From Streptomyces laurentii (lineage in GTDB: Bacteria; Actinomycetota; Actinomycetes; Streptomycetales; Streptomycetaceae), in contig AP017424.1 in the NCBI GenBank assembly GCA_002355495.1, positions 1,922,001 to 1,986,000 on the forward strand: DNA of 64,000 nucleotides. The letters are read 5' to 3'. The notes under the pieces were generated by a model, which was not told the DNA's origin, made no database searches, and saw only the letters and a program-made list of their open reading frames with translations. Shown here in pieces: positions 44,087-52,190 of this stretch (the stretch's first letter is position 1; every line of letters starts with the position of its first letter). Made by a program: the position numbers and the translations under genes.

Positions 44087-44821
44087 TCAGGGGCGCGGGG
44101 CGAGGCCGCTCAGGGCGTGGTCGACGAGGGCGTCGGCGTAGTCGTGGGTGAGCGGCAGGGTGCGGTGCAGCCAGCGATGGTGCAGCGGGCCGACGAAGAG
44201 TTCGACGGCGATCCGGGGGTCGACGGCCGGGTCGACGGAGCCGGCGGCCTGGGCGGACTCGATCCGGCGGATGTACGCCTGGAGCTGGGGTTCGAGCAGC
44301 CGGGCGGTGAACTCGGCACCGAGGGCCGCGTCGACGATGCCCTCGGCGGCCAGGGCGCGGGTGGCCCGCTCGAAGGCGGAGTCGGTCAGCTCGTCGACCG
44401 TGGCGCGCAGCACCAGCTTGAGGTCGGCGGCCAGGTCGCCGGTGTCGGGGAGGTCGGCGCCCGCCCCGCCGCCCGCCTCCTCGGCCGCGTGGCTCGCGAG
44501 GTCGAGGAACGCCTCCAGGAGGACGGCGGCCTTGGTGCCGGAGGGCCACCAGCGGTAGATCGTCTGCTTGCCGACACCGGCGCGGGCGGCGATGCCCTCG
44601 ACGGTGGTCCGGGCGTAGCCGTTCTCGGAGACGAGGGCGAGGGCGGCGTCGTAGATGGCGCGGCGGGAGCGCTCGCTGCGGCGGGAGGCGTCGGGGACCT
44701 TGACGTCAGGGGCCTTGGCGTCAGGGGCCTTGGCGTCGCGGGCGGCCGGCTCGGGAGACCGCTCGGGAGACCGCTCGGAGGACTGCTCGGAGGACTGCTC
44801 GGAGGCCTGGGTGTCGGGCAT
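44087..44821 (-). CDS. TetR-family regulator with repetitive N-terminal tail
   Basis: A 244-residue regulator. Residues about 55-100 form the TetR helix-turn-helix (AIYDAALALVSENGYARTTV to GVGKQTIYRWWPSGTKAAVL). The rest is the helical ligand domain with DPRIAVELFVGPLHHRWLH, a segment of the TetR_C group common in Streptomyces. The first 45 residues are low-complexity repeats (SEQSSEQSSERSPERSPE, then KAPDAKAPDVKVPD) from 15-base DNA repeats. A 17-bp palindrome 22 bp upstream of its start suggests autoregulation. The ATG at 44821 is used. No obvious target gene other than itself or the divergent dimethylargininase. Confidence 0.87.
   Translation of the reverse strand: MPDTQASEQSSEQSSERSPERSPEPAARDAKAPDAKAPDVKVPDASRRSERSRRAIYDAALALVSENGYARTTVEGIAARAGVGKQTIYRWWPSGTKAAVLLEAFLDLASHAAEEAGGGAGADLPDTGDLAADLKLVLRATVDELTDSAFERATRALAAEGIVDAALGAEFTARLLEPQLQAYIRRIESAQAAGSVDPAVDPRIAVELFVGPLHHRWLHRTLPLTHDYADALVDHALSGLAPRP
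44697..44805. repeat. Two sets of 15-bp tandem repeats in the TetR gene
   Basis: About three copies of a unit like GGGGCCTTGGCGTCA (about 44709-44740) and about four copies of units like CTCGGGAGACCG / CTCGGAGGACTG (about 44751-44805). Each unit is 15 bases, so the reading frame is kept. Confidence 0.7.
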
Positions 44822-44842
44822 GCCGCCAACGTACCAAAGCAC

Positions 44843-44859
44843 CGAGACGCGGCGTCTCG
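44843..44859. promoter_or_regulatory. 17-bp palindrome, probable TetR operator
   Basis: CGAGACGC-G-GCGTCTCG, perfect. It lies 22 bp upstream of the TetR start and within the divergent gap before the dimethylargininase gene. Confidence 0.6.
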
Positions 44860-45008
44860 CCACGCCGTGGACATCTCGCCTACCCCGTGTTCGCCATCCG
44901 TCTGCCGGACCCTCATGCGAATCACCCGAACGGTCCACTGCGCTCGCCGCCCTGACAGCGGACCATGGGCTCCAACGATCAGCGCTCAGCGACGTAGAGG
45001 AGCCCTCA

Positions 45009-45839
45009 TTGCGCCACACTCCGCGCGAGGCCTCGCCCCGCCGTTATCTGATGTGCCCACCCGCGCACTTCAAGGTGACGTACTCCATCAACCCCTGGAT
45101 GGATCCCACGAAGCCGGTCGACGTCCCGCTGGCCGTCGCGCAGTGGGAGGACCTGCGCGACCGCTATCTCGCGCTCGGCCACACCGTCGAGATCCTGACG
45201 CCGTCCCGGGGCCTGCCGGACATGGTCTTCGCCGCGAACGGCGCGACCGTGGTGGACGGCCGGGTGCTCGGCGCCAAGTTCGCCTATCCGGAGCGTTCGG
45301 AGGAGGCGTCGGCGCATCTGGACTGGTTCCGCGCGCACGGTTACGCGGACCTCGACCTCCGGCTGCCCGAGCACGTCAACGAGGGCGAGGGCGACTTCGC
45401 CGTCACCGCCTCGTGGATCCTGGCCGGCCGGGGCTTCAGGTCCAGTCCGCTGGCGGCGGACGAGGCCCAGGAGTTCTTCGGCCGCCCCGTGATCGGCCTG
45501 GAGCTGGTCGACCCGCGCTACTACCACCTGGACACGGCGCTGTGCGTGCTCGACGACGCGCGCGACGAGATCATGTACTTCCCGGAGGCCTTCTCGCGCG
45601 GCAGCCGGGCGGTCCTGGAGCGGCTGCTCCCGGACGCCCTGAAGGTCACCGACGAGGACGCCGCCGTCCTCGGCCTGAACGCGGTCAGCGACGGACGGCA
45701 CGTCCTCCTCCCCCAGGCGGCGGTGGGCCTGTACGCGCCGCTGCGGGCGCGCGGGTTCGAGCCGATCGGGATGGACCTGAGCGAGCTGCTCAAGGGCGGC
45801 GGCAGCGTCAAGTGCTGCACCCAGGAGCTGCGCGTCTAG
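45009..45839 (+). CDS. ddaH: Dimethylargininase (DDAH-type amidinotransferase-fold hydrolase)
   Basis: A 276-residue enzyme of the guanidino-group-modifying superfamily. It begins PRRYLMCPPAHFKVTYSINPWMD, the DDAH-like opening. Substrate and catalytic residues are visible: GLPDMVFAANGA, EGEGDFAV, the catalytic His in YYHLDTALCVL, and the catalytic Cys in the C-terminal GGGSVKCCTQEL. It would hydrolyse dimethylarginine, or a related arginine derivative, to citrulline. The TTG at 45009 is preceded by AGAGGAG with correct spacing, so it is preferred over the long upstream frame. It is divergent from the TetR gene and may be its target. Confidence 0.9.
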   Translation: MRHTPREASPRRYLMCPPAHFKVTYSINPWMDPTKPVDVPLAVAQWEDLRDRYLALGHTVEILTPSRGLPDMVFAANGATVVDGRVLGAKFAYPERSEEASAHLDWFRAHGYADLDLRLPEHVNEGEGDFAVTASWILAGRGFRSSPLAADEAQEFFGRPVIGLELVDPRYYHLDTALCVLDDARDEIMYFPEAFSRGSRAVLERLLPDALKVTDEDAAVLGLNAVSDGRHVLLPQAAVGLYAPLRARGFEPIGMDLSELLKGGGSVKCCTQELRV

Positions 45840-45854
45840 CTCTTGGAACCGGTT

Positions 45855-46838
45855 CTAGTCCCGGTCCTCCGGCGGCCAGGCGTCGCCCCACTCCGCGTCA
45901 CGGGCCTGCTTGTACAGGGGCCCGTGCCGCTTGGTGACGGTCTCGCGGCCGAGCCCGTCGGGGCCGCACAGGTCCAGCAGGACCTGGCCCTTGCGGATCT
46001 GCGGCCGGCGGGTGATCCGGGCGGGCGCCGGGGTCACCGGGAACCGGGTGGCGGCGACGTACGCGAACTTCTCGTCCTCGTACGGCAGCGAACCGCCCTT
46101 GACCTTCCGGTGCAGAGAGGAGCGGCTGACCCGGGCGGCGAAGTGGCACCAGTCGGTGCCCGGCACGATCGGGCAGGCGCCGCTGTGCGGGCAGGGCGCC
46201 GCGACGGAGAAACCGGCCTCGACGAGAAGAGTGCGGGCGGCGATGATCCGCTCGTAGCCGTCGGGGGTGCCGGGCTCGACGATGACGACGGCCCGCCCGA
46301 CCCGGGCCGCCTCGGCGACGAGGGTGGCGCGGTCGGCCTCGGTGAGTTCGTTGAGGACGTACGAGACGGTCACCAGATCCGTGTCGTCCGCGAGCTTCAG
46401 CGCCGTGCCGATCCGCTCGCGCCGCCACTCCGCGTCGAACACGCCCCGGGCGAGTTCCGCGCCGAGCTTCAGCGCCGGCTCGGCCCAGTCGAGGACGGTG
46501 GTGCGGGCGGCGCCCTCCCAGATCTCCGCGACGGCCCAGCTCGCCGCGCCGGTGCCGCCGCCGAGGTCGGTGTGGGTGCGCGGCGCCCAGTCGGGCGCGG
46601 CGTCCGCGAGGGCGCCGAGGGCACTCCGTACCGCCTCGAAGGTGGCCGGCATGCGGTACGCGGCGTAGGCGGCGACGTCGGACCGGTCGCGCAGCACGGG
46701 CGCGTCGGTCGGGGTGGTCCCCCGGTAGTTGGCGATCAGCCGGTCGACGGCCTGCGCGGCCTGCCGGGGCGGCAGCCCGTCGAGGACGGCGGCGAGCGCG
46801 GCGCGCAGGGAGTCGGCGGAGGGGGCGGAGACGTTCAC
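45855..46838 (-). CDS. Rsm22-type ribosomal methyltransferase family protein
   Basis: A 327-residue protein of the small-ribosomal-subunit Rsm22 family. The SAM-binding region is THTDLGGGTGAASWAVAEIW. A zinc-like Cys cluster follows in APCPHSGACPIVPGTDWCHFAARV (Cys-Pro-His, Cys-Pro, Trp-Cys-His-Phe), with SRSSLHRKVKGGSLPYEDEKFAYV downstream as in the family. Mitochondrial members are needed for the small ribosomal subunit; bacterial function is not established. The GTG at 46838 starts MNVSAPSADSL. It ends 16 bp from the convergent dimethylargininase stop. Confidence 0.85.
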   Translation of the reverse strand: MNVSAPSADSLRAALAAVLDGLPPRQAAQAVDRLIANYRGTTPTDAPVLRDRSDVAAYAAYRMPATFEAVRSALGALADAAPDWAPRTHTDLGGGTGAASWAVAEIWEGAARTTVLDWAEPALKLGAELARGVFDAEWRRERIGTALKLADDTDLVTVSYVLNELTEADRATLVAEAARVGRAVVIVEPGTPDGYERIIAARTLLVEAGFSVAAPCPHSGACPIVPGTDWCHFAARVSRSSLHRKVKGGSLPYEDEKFAYVAATRFPVTPAPARITRRPQIRKGQVLLDLCGPDGLGRETVTKRHGPLYKQARDAEWGDAWPPEDRD

Positions 46839-46889
46839 CCGACCAGTCTAGGCGGGTCCAGACGGGCGCCGTCCGGCCGTTCCGCCACG

Positions 46890-47426
46890 TCAGGCGGTGG
46901 GGGCGGGGCCTTCGGAGCCGGGGCCGTCGGTGCCGGAGGCAGTGCCGCCTGGGTCGGAGGCGGTGCCGCCGGGGTCGGCGGCGTGGACGGCGCGCCAGGC
47001 GGCCATGGAGCGGTTCCACTGGTCGCCGGTGAGCTCGGTGAGGGAGGCGGGGAAGAGGCCGTCCTCCTCCTTGGCGATGTGCTCGTGGAGCTCGTTGACG
47101 GCGTGGACGAAGGCGGACCGCTGCTCGGCGGTGTCGAGGTCGAGGGAGGCGAGGAAGACGGCCAGTTCGCGGTGCTCGCGAACGAGGGCGCCGATGTAGG
47201 CGGCGTACTCCTCGTTCTCCCCCATCTCCGTGAACAGGCCCTGCTCCTCGCCCGCCCAGTGCGTGTACGGCCGGGCGGTCATCTCCGCCACCAGGGTCCG
47301 GGCGCGGTCGCGGTCGTCGGCCTCCAGCGCCCGGACGGCGTCGCCCGCGAGGTCGGTGACGGCCTCGTGCTCGGCGATGAACTCCTTGATCAGGGGGATG
47401 TCACGGCAGCCGCAGTAATGACACAT
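46890..47426 (-). CDS. Hemerythrin-domain protein
   Basis: A 178-residue protein starting MCHYCGCRDIPLIKEFIAEHE. A hemerythrin-like four-helix bundle carries the diiron ligands EFIAEHEAV, THWAGEEQGLF, REHRELAVFL and HEHIAKEEDGLFP. It would bind oxygen, NO or iron, or act as a redox sensor. The Cys-His-x-x-Cys-Gly-Cys N-terminus could add a metal or disulphide. The C-terminal tail is Gly/Thr/Ser-rich (DPGGTASDPGGTASG) from a 24-base direct repeat. ATG 47426 and GTG 47441 are both possible; neither has a clear ribosome binding site. Confidence 0.87.
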   Translation of the reverse strand: MCHYCGCRDIPLIKEFIAEHEAVTDLAGDAVRALEADDRDRARTLVAEMTARPYTHWAGEEQGLFTEMGENEEYAAYIGALVREHRELAVFLASLDLDTAEQRSAFVHAVNELHEHIAKEEDGLFPASLTELTGDQWNRSMAAWRAVHAADPGGTASDPGGTASGTDGPGSEGPAPTA

Positions 47427-47450
47427 GCCGACGATCGTCACATCGCCGGG

Positions 47451-48812
47451 TCAGCTCGTGGAAGCGGCGCGCCCGGGGCGGGACGCCCACGGACGGCACA
47501 GCAGCAGGAAGCAGGCGAGCGCGCCGAGGGCGCAGGCGACCTGGACGACGGCCATGGGGACGGCGGTGTCCTCGCCGGCGATGCCGACCAGCGGGGACGC
47601 GACCGCGCCGATGAGGAAGGAGGAGGTGCCGAGCAGCGCGGAGGCGGAGCCGGCGGCGTGCGGGGTGCGCATGAGGGCCAGGGCGTTGGTGTTGGGCGTC
47701 GCGAGGCCCATCGCGGACATCATCACGAACAGTCCGGCGGCGATCGGCACGAGCCCCGGGTCGCCGAACACGCCGCTGGTCAGGGCGAGCAGCGCGAGGG
47801 CCGCGCACAGGATGACGGCGAGGCCGACGCCGAGGACCTTGTCGAGGCTGACCCGGCCGACGAGCAGCTTGCCGTTGATCTGGCCGACGGCGACGAGCCC
47901 GACCGAGTTGAGTCCGAAGAGCAGGCTGAAGGTCTGCGGCGAGGCCCCGTAGATCTCCTGGACGACGAACGGCGAGGCGGAGATGTACGAGAAGAGCACG
48001 GCGAAGGCGAGCCCGCCGGCCAGGGTGTAGCCGGTGAAGACGCGGTCCGCGAGCAGCCCGCGCATGGTGCGCAGGGCATGGCCGATGCCGCCCGTGTGGC
48101 GGCGTGCGGGCGGCAGGGTCTCGCCGAGGAAGCGCCAGACGGCGAGGGTGAGCAGGAGACCGACGGCGGCGAGGACGTGGAAGACGCCCCGCCAGTCGGT
48201 AATCCGCAGGATCTGGCCGCCGATGAGGGGCGCGACGATCGGCGCGGCACCGGAGACCAGCATGAGGGTGGAGAAGAAGCGGGCCATCTCGACGCCGTCG
48301 TACAGGTCGCGGACGACGGCGCGTGCGATGACGATGCCGGCGGCGCCCGCGAGGCCCTGGAGCAACCGGAAGCCGATGAGCAGCTCGACGGTGGGGGCGA
48401 AGGCGCAGACGGCGGTGGCGAGGACGTACAGCACCATGCCGACGAGCAGCGGCCGGCGGCGGCCCCACTTGTCGCTCATGGGGCCGACGACGAGCTGGCC
48501 GGCGGCCATGCCGGCCAGGCAGGCGGTGAGGGTGAGCTGGACGGTGGCGGCGGGGGCCCGCAGCACCTCGGTGACCTCCGGCAGGGCCGGCAGGTACATG
48601 TCCATGGACAGCGGGGGAAGGGCGGTGAGACCGCCGAGCACGAGGACGAGGAGCAGCCCGGCCCGCCGCGCGGCGGGCGAGGCGACGACCGGTCCGGTGA
48701 CGGACGAGGGCTCCGGGACCCGGGACTTCGGGACCGAGGGCTCCAGGACCGTGGGGTCCGGGGCCCCCTTCGCCGTGGACCGGCCGCCGCTTCCCGGTAT
48801 GTGCTCCTCCAT
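47451..48812 (-). CDS. Bcr/CflA-family MFS drug exporter
   Basis: A 453-residue 12-helix exporter. The Bcr/CflA group signature is seen as LPPLSMDMYLPALPEV near the first helix and QLVVGPMSDKWGRRRPLLVGM (motif A). Next come FRLLQGLAGAAGIVIARAVVRDLYDG and AAPIVAPLIGGQI (motif C). Related proteins export bicyclomycin, chloramphenicol, sulfonamides or cysteine. The N-terminal 45 residues are polar. The ATG at 48812 is behind a GGCGGGGGAAC stretch. Its likely upstream neighbour phoD is separated by a terminator, so it has its own promoter. Confidence 0.9.
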   Translation of the reverse strand: MEEHIPGSGGRSTAKGAPDPTVLEPSVPKSRVPEPSSVTGPVVASPAARRAGLLLVLVLGGLTALPPLSMDMYLPALPEVTEVLRAPAATVQLTLTACLAGMAAGQLVVGPMSDKWGRRRPLLVGMVLYVLATAVCAFAPTVELLIGFRLLQGLAGAAGIVIARAVVRDLYDGVEMARFFSTLMLVSGAAPIVAPLIGGQILRITDWRGVFHVLAAVGLLLTLAVWRFLGETLPPARRHTGGIGHALRTMRGLLADRVFTGYTLAGGLAFAVLFSYISASPFVVQEIYGASPQTFSLLFGLNSVGLVAVGQINGKLLVGRVSLDKVLGVGLAVILCAALALLALTSGVFGDPGLVPIAAGLFVMMSAMGLATPNTNALALMRTPHAAGSASALLGTSSFLIGAVASPLVGIAGEDTAVPMAVVQVACALGALACFLLLCRPWASRPGRAASTS

Positions 48813-48907
48813 CGTTCCCCCGCCCGCTCGCTTGTCCGCTATCCGCTCGTTTTGTTGAAACCTTCCCTATCGTAGGTGGGCCCCGGAACGGTTCGAAGGG
48901 GGATACG

Positions 48908-48941
48908 GCCGGGCCCGCATCACACCGGATGCGAGCCCGGC
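48908..48941 (-). terminator. Hairpin terminator downstream of phoD
   Basis: GCCGGGCCCGCATC (48908-48921) pairs with GATGCGAGCCCGGC (48928-48941) with a single wobble, loop of six. It terminates leftward transcription from phoD. Confidence 0.65.
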
Positions 48942-49007
48942 CCGATCACGCCGGGTACGGGCCCGGCCCGATCACGCCGGGTACGGGCCCGGCCCGATCA
49001 GACCGCG
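48935..49007. repeat. 26-bp direct repeats over the phoD stop codon
   Basis: A 26-bp unit is repeated exactly twice (48935-48960 and 48961-48986), with a third partial copy of 14 bases (from 48987) that includes the phoD stop codon. Each unit starts GCCCGGCCCGATCACG. Confidence 0.85.
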
Positions 49008-50632
49008 TGCAGACCGGGCCGCCCCGCCTGAGTGACGAAGGACGCGGCGGTGGTGACGGGCGCGCCCGGGGTGGTCACCGAGGCGACGGTACGGAAGTCG
49101 GCGCGGGCCTCCCGCTCCCCCAGCGCGACCGTCACATAGCCGCGCCGCCCGTGGAAGAAGCGCATGTGCGGGTTGGCGGCGGTGAGGGAGTCGTAGTTGG
49201 AGGGCCGGTCGGCGCCGTTGAGGCCGCTGCTGATGGAGGTGGCGACGATCTCGGTGCCGACGGTCCGGGAGGCAGGGTCGCGGAAGTCCGCCTTGATGTC
49301 GAGCGCGTACGAGACGTGGACGTCGCCGGTGAGCACCATCAGGTTGTCGATGCCGGTCGCCAGCGCCCCGGCCAGGATCCGCTGCCGGGAGGCCGGGTAG
49401 CCGTCCCAGGAGTCCATGGAGAGCTTGAACGCGGGGTTCGGCACGCTGCGCCGCTCGGAGAAGAGGACCTGCTGGGGGACGACGTTCCAGCGGGCGCGGG
49501 AATTGCGCCAGCCTTCGATGAGCCAGCGCTCCTGGGTGCCGCCGGTCATGCTGCGCGCCGGGTTCTCGGACTCGGGCCCGGGCGTCTGCCAGCCGTCCCC
49601 GTACGCCTGGTCGGAGCGGTACTGGCGGGTGTCCAGGATGTCGAACTGCGCGAGCCGCCCGAACCGCAGCCGCCGGTACAGCTTCATGTCGGGGCCGGTG
49701 GGGCGCTGCGGCCGGCGCAGCGGCTGGTTCTCCCAGTACGCGCGGTAGGCGGCGGCGCGGCGGATCAGGAACGCGTCGGACGGCCCGTTGTCCTCGGGCG
49801 TGTCCCCCGCGTAGTTGTTCTCGGTCTCGTGGTCGTCCCAGGTGACGGCGAAGGGATGGGCCGCGTGCGCGGCCTTGAGGTCGGCGTCGGTCTTGTAGAG
49901 GGCGTAGCGCAGCCGGTAGTCCTCCAGGGAGACGGTCTCCCGGTTGAAGACGTCCGGCAGCGTGCGGTCGGTGTAGCCGCGGGCGCCGCCGGCGGCGGTG
50001 ACGGCGTACTCGTAGAGGTAGTCGCCGAGGTGGAACACGACGTCGACGTCCTCGGCCGCGAGGTGGCGGTAGGCCGTGAAGTAGCCCTCGTGGTACGCCT
50101 GGCAGGACACGGCCGCCAGCCGGAGCGAGGTGGTCCGGGCACTGGCCGAGGGCGCGGTGCGGGTCCGGCCGACCGGGCTGGTCCAGGAACCGGCGCGGAA
50201 CCGGTAGAAGTACGGGCGGCCGGACGCCAGGCCGTCGACCTCGACGTGGACGGTGTGGTCGAACTCCGGGTGCGCGAGCGCGGTCCCGCGCCGTACGCCC
50301 TTGGTGAAGCGCTCGTCCCGGGCGATCTCCCAGCGCACGGTGACCCGCGTGCCGGCGGGCAGGCCGTTCCCCGTCTCGTACGGGCGCGGGGCGAGCTTCG
50401 TCCACAACAGGACGGAGCCGGGCAGCGGGTCTCCGGAGGCCACCCCGAGGGTGAACGGGTCCTCCCGGATGCGGCGGGGGTCGAGTTCCGCCGCGGCGGC
50501 CGTACCGGCGGCCGGCAGGTTGACGGCGAAGGCGAGCGCGGCGGCGGCGCCGGTGGTGGTCAGGAAGCGACGGCGCCCGAGATTCCGGGCGGCGGCGCGG
50601 AACGCGTCGGCGTGGGTCTGATGGTCGGTCAT
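48998..50632 (-). CDS. phoD: PhoD-family alkaline phosphatase/phosphodiesterase, Tat-exported
   Basis: A 544-residue secreted metallophosphatase. The Tat signal GRRRFLTTTGAAAALAFAV is at about residues 19-37. The PhoD N-terminal fibronectin-like domain (FTLGVASGDPLPGSVLLWTKL) is followed by the catalytic domain with FHLGDYLYEY, FAVTWDDHETENNYAG, VLTGDVHVSYAL and SSGLNGADR, which carry the iron/calcium ligands. In Streptomyces, PhoD enzymes degrade phosphodiesters and teichoic-acid-like polymers under phosphate limitation, usually through PhoP. No clear pho box was confirmed. The ATG at 50632 follows GGGGAGGGGAAC. Confidence 0.93.
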   Translation of the reverse strand: MTDHQTHADAFRAAARNLGRRRFLTTTGAAAALAFAVNLPAAGTAAAAELDPRRIREDPFTLGVASGDPLPGSVLLWTKLAPRPYETGNGLPAGTRVTVRWEIARDERFTKGVRRGTALAHPEFDHTVHVEVDGLASGRPYFYRFRAGSWTSPVGRTRTAPSASARTTSLRLAAVSCQAYHEGYFTAYRHLAAEDVDVVFHLGDYLYEYAVTAAGGARGYTDRTLPDVFNRETVSLEDYRLRYALYKTDADLKAAHAAHPFAVTWDDHETENNYAGDTPEDNGPSDAFLIRRAAAYRAYWENQPLRRPQRPTGPDMKLYRRLRFGRLAQFDILDTRQYRSDQAYGDGWQTPGPESENPARSMTGGTQERWLIEGWRNSRARWNVVPQQVLFSERRSVPNPAFKLSMDSWDGYPASRQRILAGALATGIDNLMVLTGDVHVSYALDIKADFRDPASRTVGTEIVATSISSGLNGADRPSNYDSLTAANPHMRFFHGRRGYVTVALGEREARADFRTVASVTTPGAPVTTAASFVTQAGRPGLHAV

Positions 50633-50766
50633 GTTCCCCTCCCCAGACGGATGGTGTCCTTCCGATATTGCAGTCACGCGGAGCGACCTCGTGTCGTCGC
50701 GAGCGGGACATCCGCGTGTCGGACGAGTGAGAATGAAGTGCGCGCGGTGCCGTACGCTGCGCGGCC

Positions 50767-51510
50767 ATGAGCATCGCGGTGGTGACGGGAGCAGGGTCGG
50801 GCATCGGCCGGAGCGTGGCGCGGGCCCTCGCGAAGGCGGGCTGGTCGGTGGCCCTCGCGGGCCGCCGGCGGGCGCCCCTGGAGGAGACGGCCGCGGCGCT
50901 GCCGCCCGGCCGGGGGCTGGTCGTCCCGACGGACGTGACGTCATCGGAGCAGGTCACAGCCCTGTTCGAGGCGGTACGGGGCCGGTTCGGCCGGGTGGAC
51001 CTGCTGTTCAACAACGCGGGTACCTTCGCCGGCGGCGGCACCCCGGTCGAGGATCTGGACCCGGCGACCTGGCGGGCGATCGTGGACGTCAACCTGACGG
51101 GCGCGTTCCTGTGCGCGCAGGCGGCGTTCCGGACGATGAAGGAACAGTCCCCGCAGGGTGGCCGGATCATCAACAACGGATCGATCTCGGCGCACGTCCC
51201 ACGCCCTCACTCGATCGGGTACACGGCGACAAAGCACGCGTTGACGGGCCTGACGAAATCCCTGTCCCTGGACGGCCGTCCGTACCGGATCGCGTGCGGG
51301 CAGATCGACATCGGCAACGCGGCCACGGACATGACGGCCCGGATGGCGGCCGGCGTCCTGCAGGCCAACGGCGAGACGGCGGCGGAGCCGCTGATGGACA
51401 CGGCGGACGTGGCGGCGACGGTGGTGCACATGGCGGGGCTGCCGCTGGAGGCGAACGTGCAGTTCGCGACGGTGATGGCGACGACGATGCCGTACATCGG
51501 ACGGGGGTGA
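50767..51510 (+). CDS. Short-chain dehydrogenase/reductase
   Basis: A 247-residue classical SDR. The cofactor motif [15 protein letters not shown] is at residues 8-22, NNAG appears in [15 protein letters not shown], and the catalytic Ser and the YxxxK equivalent lie in [26 protein letters not shown]. Substrate unknown. The ATG at 50767 has no strong site, but the fold starts directly. It is divergent from phoD, with 134 bp between. The gap to the MazG-like gene is 32 bp on the same strand, so the two may be co-transcribed. Confidence 0.9.
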   Translation: MSIAVVTGAGSGIGRSVARALAKAGWSVALAGRRRAPLEETAAALPPGRGLVVPTDVTSSEQVTALFEAVRGRFGRVDLLFNNAGTFAGGGTPVEDLDPATWRAIVDVNLTGAFLCAQAAFRTMKEQSPQGGRIINNGSISAHVPRPHSIGYTATKHALTGLTKSLSLDGRPYRIACGQIDIGNAATDMTARMAAGVLQANGETAAEPLMDTADVAATVVHMAGLPLEANVQFATVMATTMPYIGRG

Positions 51511-51542
51511 GGGGCGGGGCATGGGCTGGGAAGCTTGCTCCC

Positions 51543-51977
51543 ATGAGCGAGGACCCCACCAAGGCAATCGACGCAGTCGAGGCAGTTGAAGCAGCCGAAG
51601 GGACCGGCGCCCCGGACCGCCCGGAGACTCCGGTGATCCCCGACGCCCTGGACCCGTGGGACACCGTGACCCGCCTGCACGCCTGGCTCACGGCCCATCA
51701 GACCCTGCCGCCCGGCCAGGAGGTGCTGCTGCGGGTCCTCAAACTGTCCGAGGAGGTCGGCGAGACGGCCCAGGCGGTGATCGGCGCGACCGGCCAGAAC
51801 CCGCGCAAGGGCCACAGCCACACCTGGCAGGACGTCGAGGCCGAACTCTGCGACGTCATCATCACGGCGATGGTCGCCCTCCGCACCCTCACCCCGGCCG
51901 CCCCCGAGGTCTTCGCCACCCACCTCCACCGCGTCGCGGAACGCTCCCTGGCGAAGCCCGAGTCGGGGGCGGACTAG
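51543..51977 (+). CDS. MazG-like nucleotide pyrophosphohydrolase-family protein
   Basis: A 144-residue all-alpha NTP pyrophosphohydrolase-like protein. The MazG motif is seen as RVLKLSEEVGETAQAVIGATG (ExxE) and, after it, WQDVEAELCDVIITAMVAL (ExxxD), the magnesium-binding set. The N-terminal 35 residues are repetitive and acidic (AIDAVEAVEAAEGTG). It would hydrolyse unusual or damaged nucleoside triphosphates; the exact nucleotide is unknown. The ATG at 51543 is the natural start. It follows the SDR gene closely. Confidence 0.85.
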   Translation: MSEDPTKAIDAVEAVEAAEGTGAPDRPETPVIPDALDPWDTVTRLHAWLTAHQTLPPGQEVLLRVLKLSEEVGETAQAVIGATGQNPRKGHSHTWQDVEAELCDVIITAMVALRTLTPAAPEVFATHLHRVAERSLAKPESGAD

Positions 51978-52115
51978 CAATGCGCGACCCCGCCGGGCGG
52001 CACTCCAGGCACGGCTTCCGGCGTGACTCAGCCCGTAGCGCGAGACTCCCGCACCGGGCCCGAGGGGTGTCCGCTCCTGGTTCTCGTTGAAGCCCTGACG
52101 CCGGTCATCTCATTT

Positions 52116-52166
52116 CAGTAGATTCGCGTACAGAGTGCGAATCTACTGTGTACGTTGAGCGCTCAA
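52116..52166. promoter_or_regulatory. Symmetric elements upstream of the Excalibur-domain gene
   Basis: CAGTAGATTCGC (52116-52127) and GCGAATCTACTG (52137-52148) form a perfect 12-bp inverted repeat with nine bases between. A perfect 12-bp palindrome, TTGAGCGCTCAA, follows at 52155-52166, 24 bp before the start codon. They are probably operator(s) and/or a terminator for the upstream gene. Confidence 0.5.
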
Positions 52167-52190
52167 CTTCACGTCGCCCAGGAGCACACG

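Noticed and set aside
45843..48875. 1010-codon + strand frame
   Set aside because: Antisense to the Rsm22-type, hemerythrin and Bcr/CflA genes, which all have clear motifs.
52116..52153. H-type RNA pseudoknot (riboswitch-like) before the Excalibur gene
   Set aside because: The second stem would need a zero-length connector to cross a 12-bp stem, which is not possible. The symmetry is better read as protein-binding DNA or a simple hairpin.
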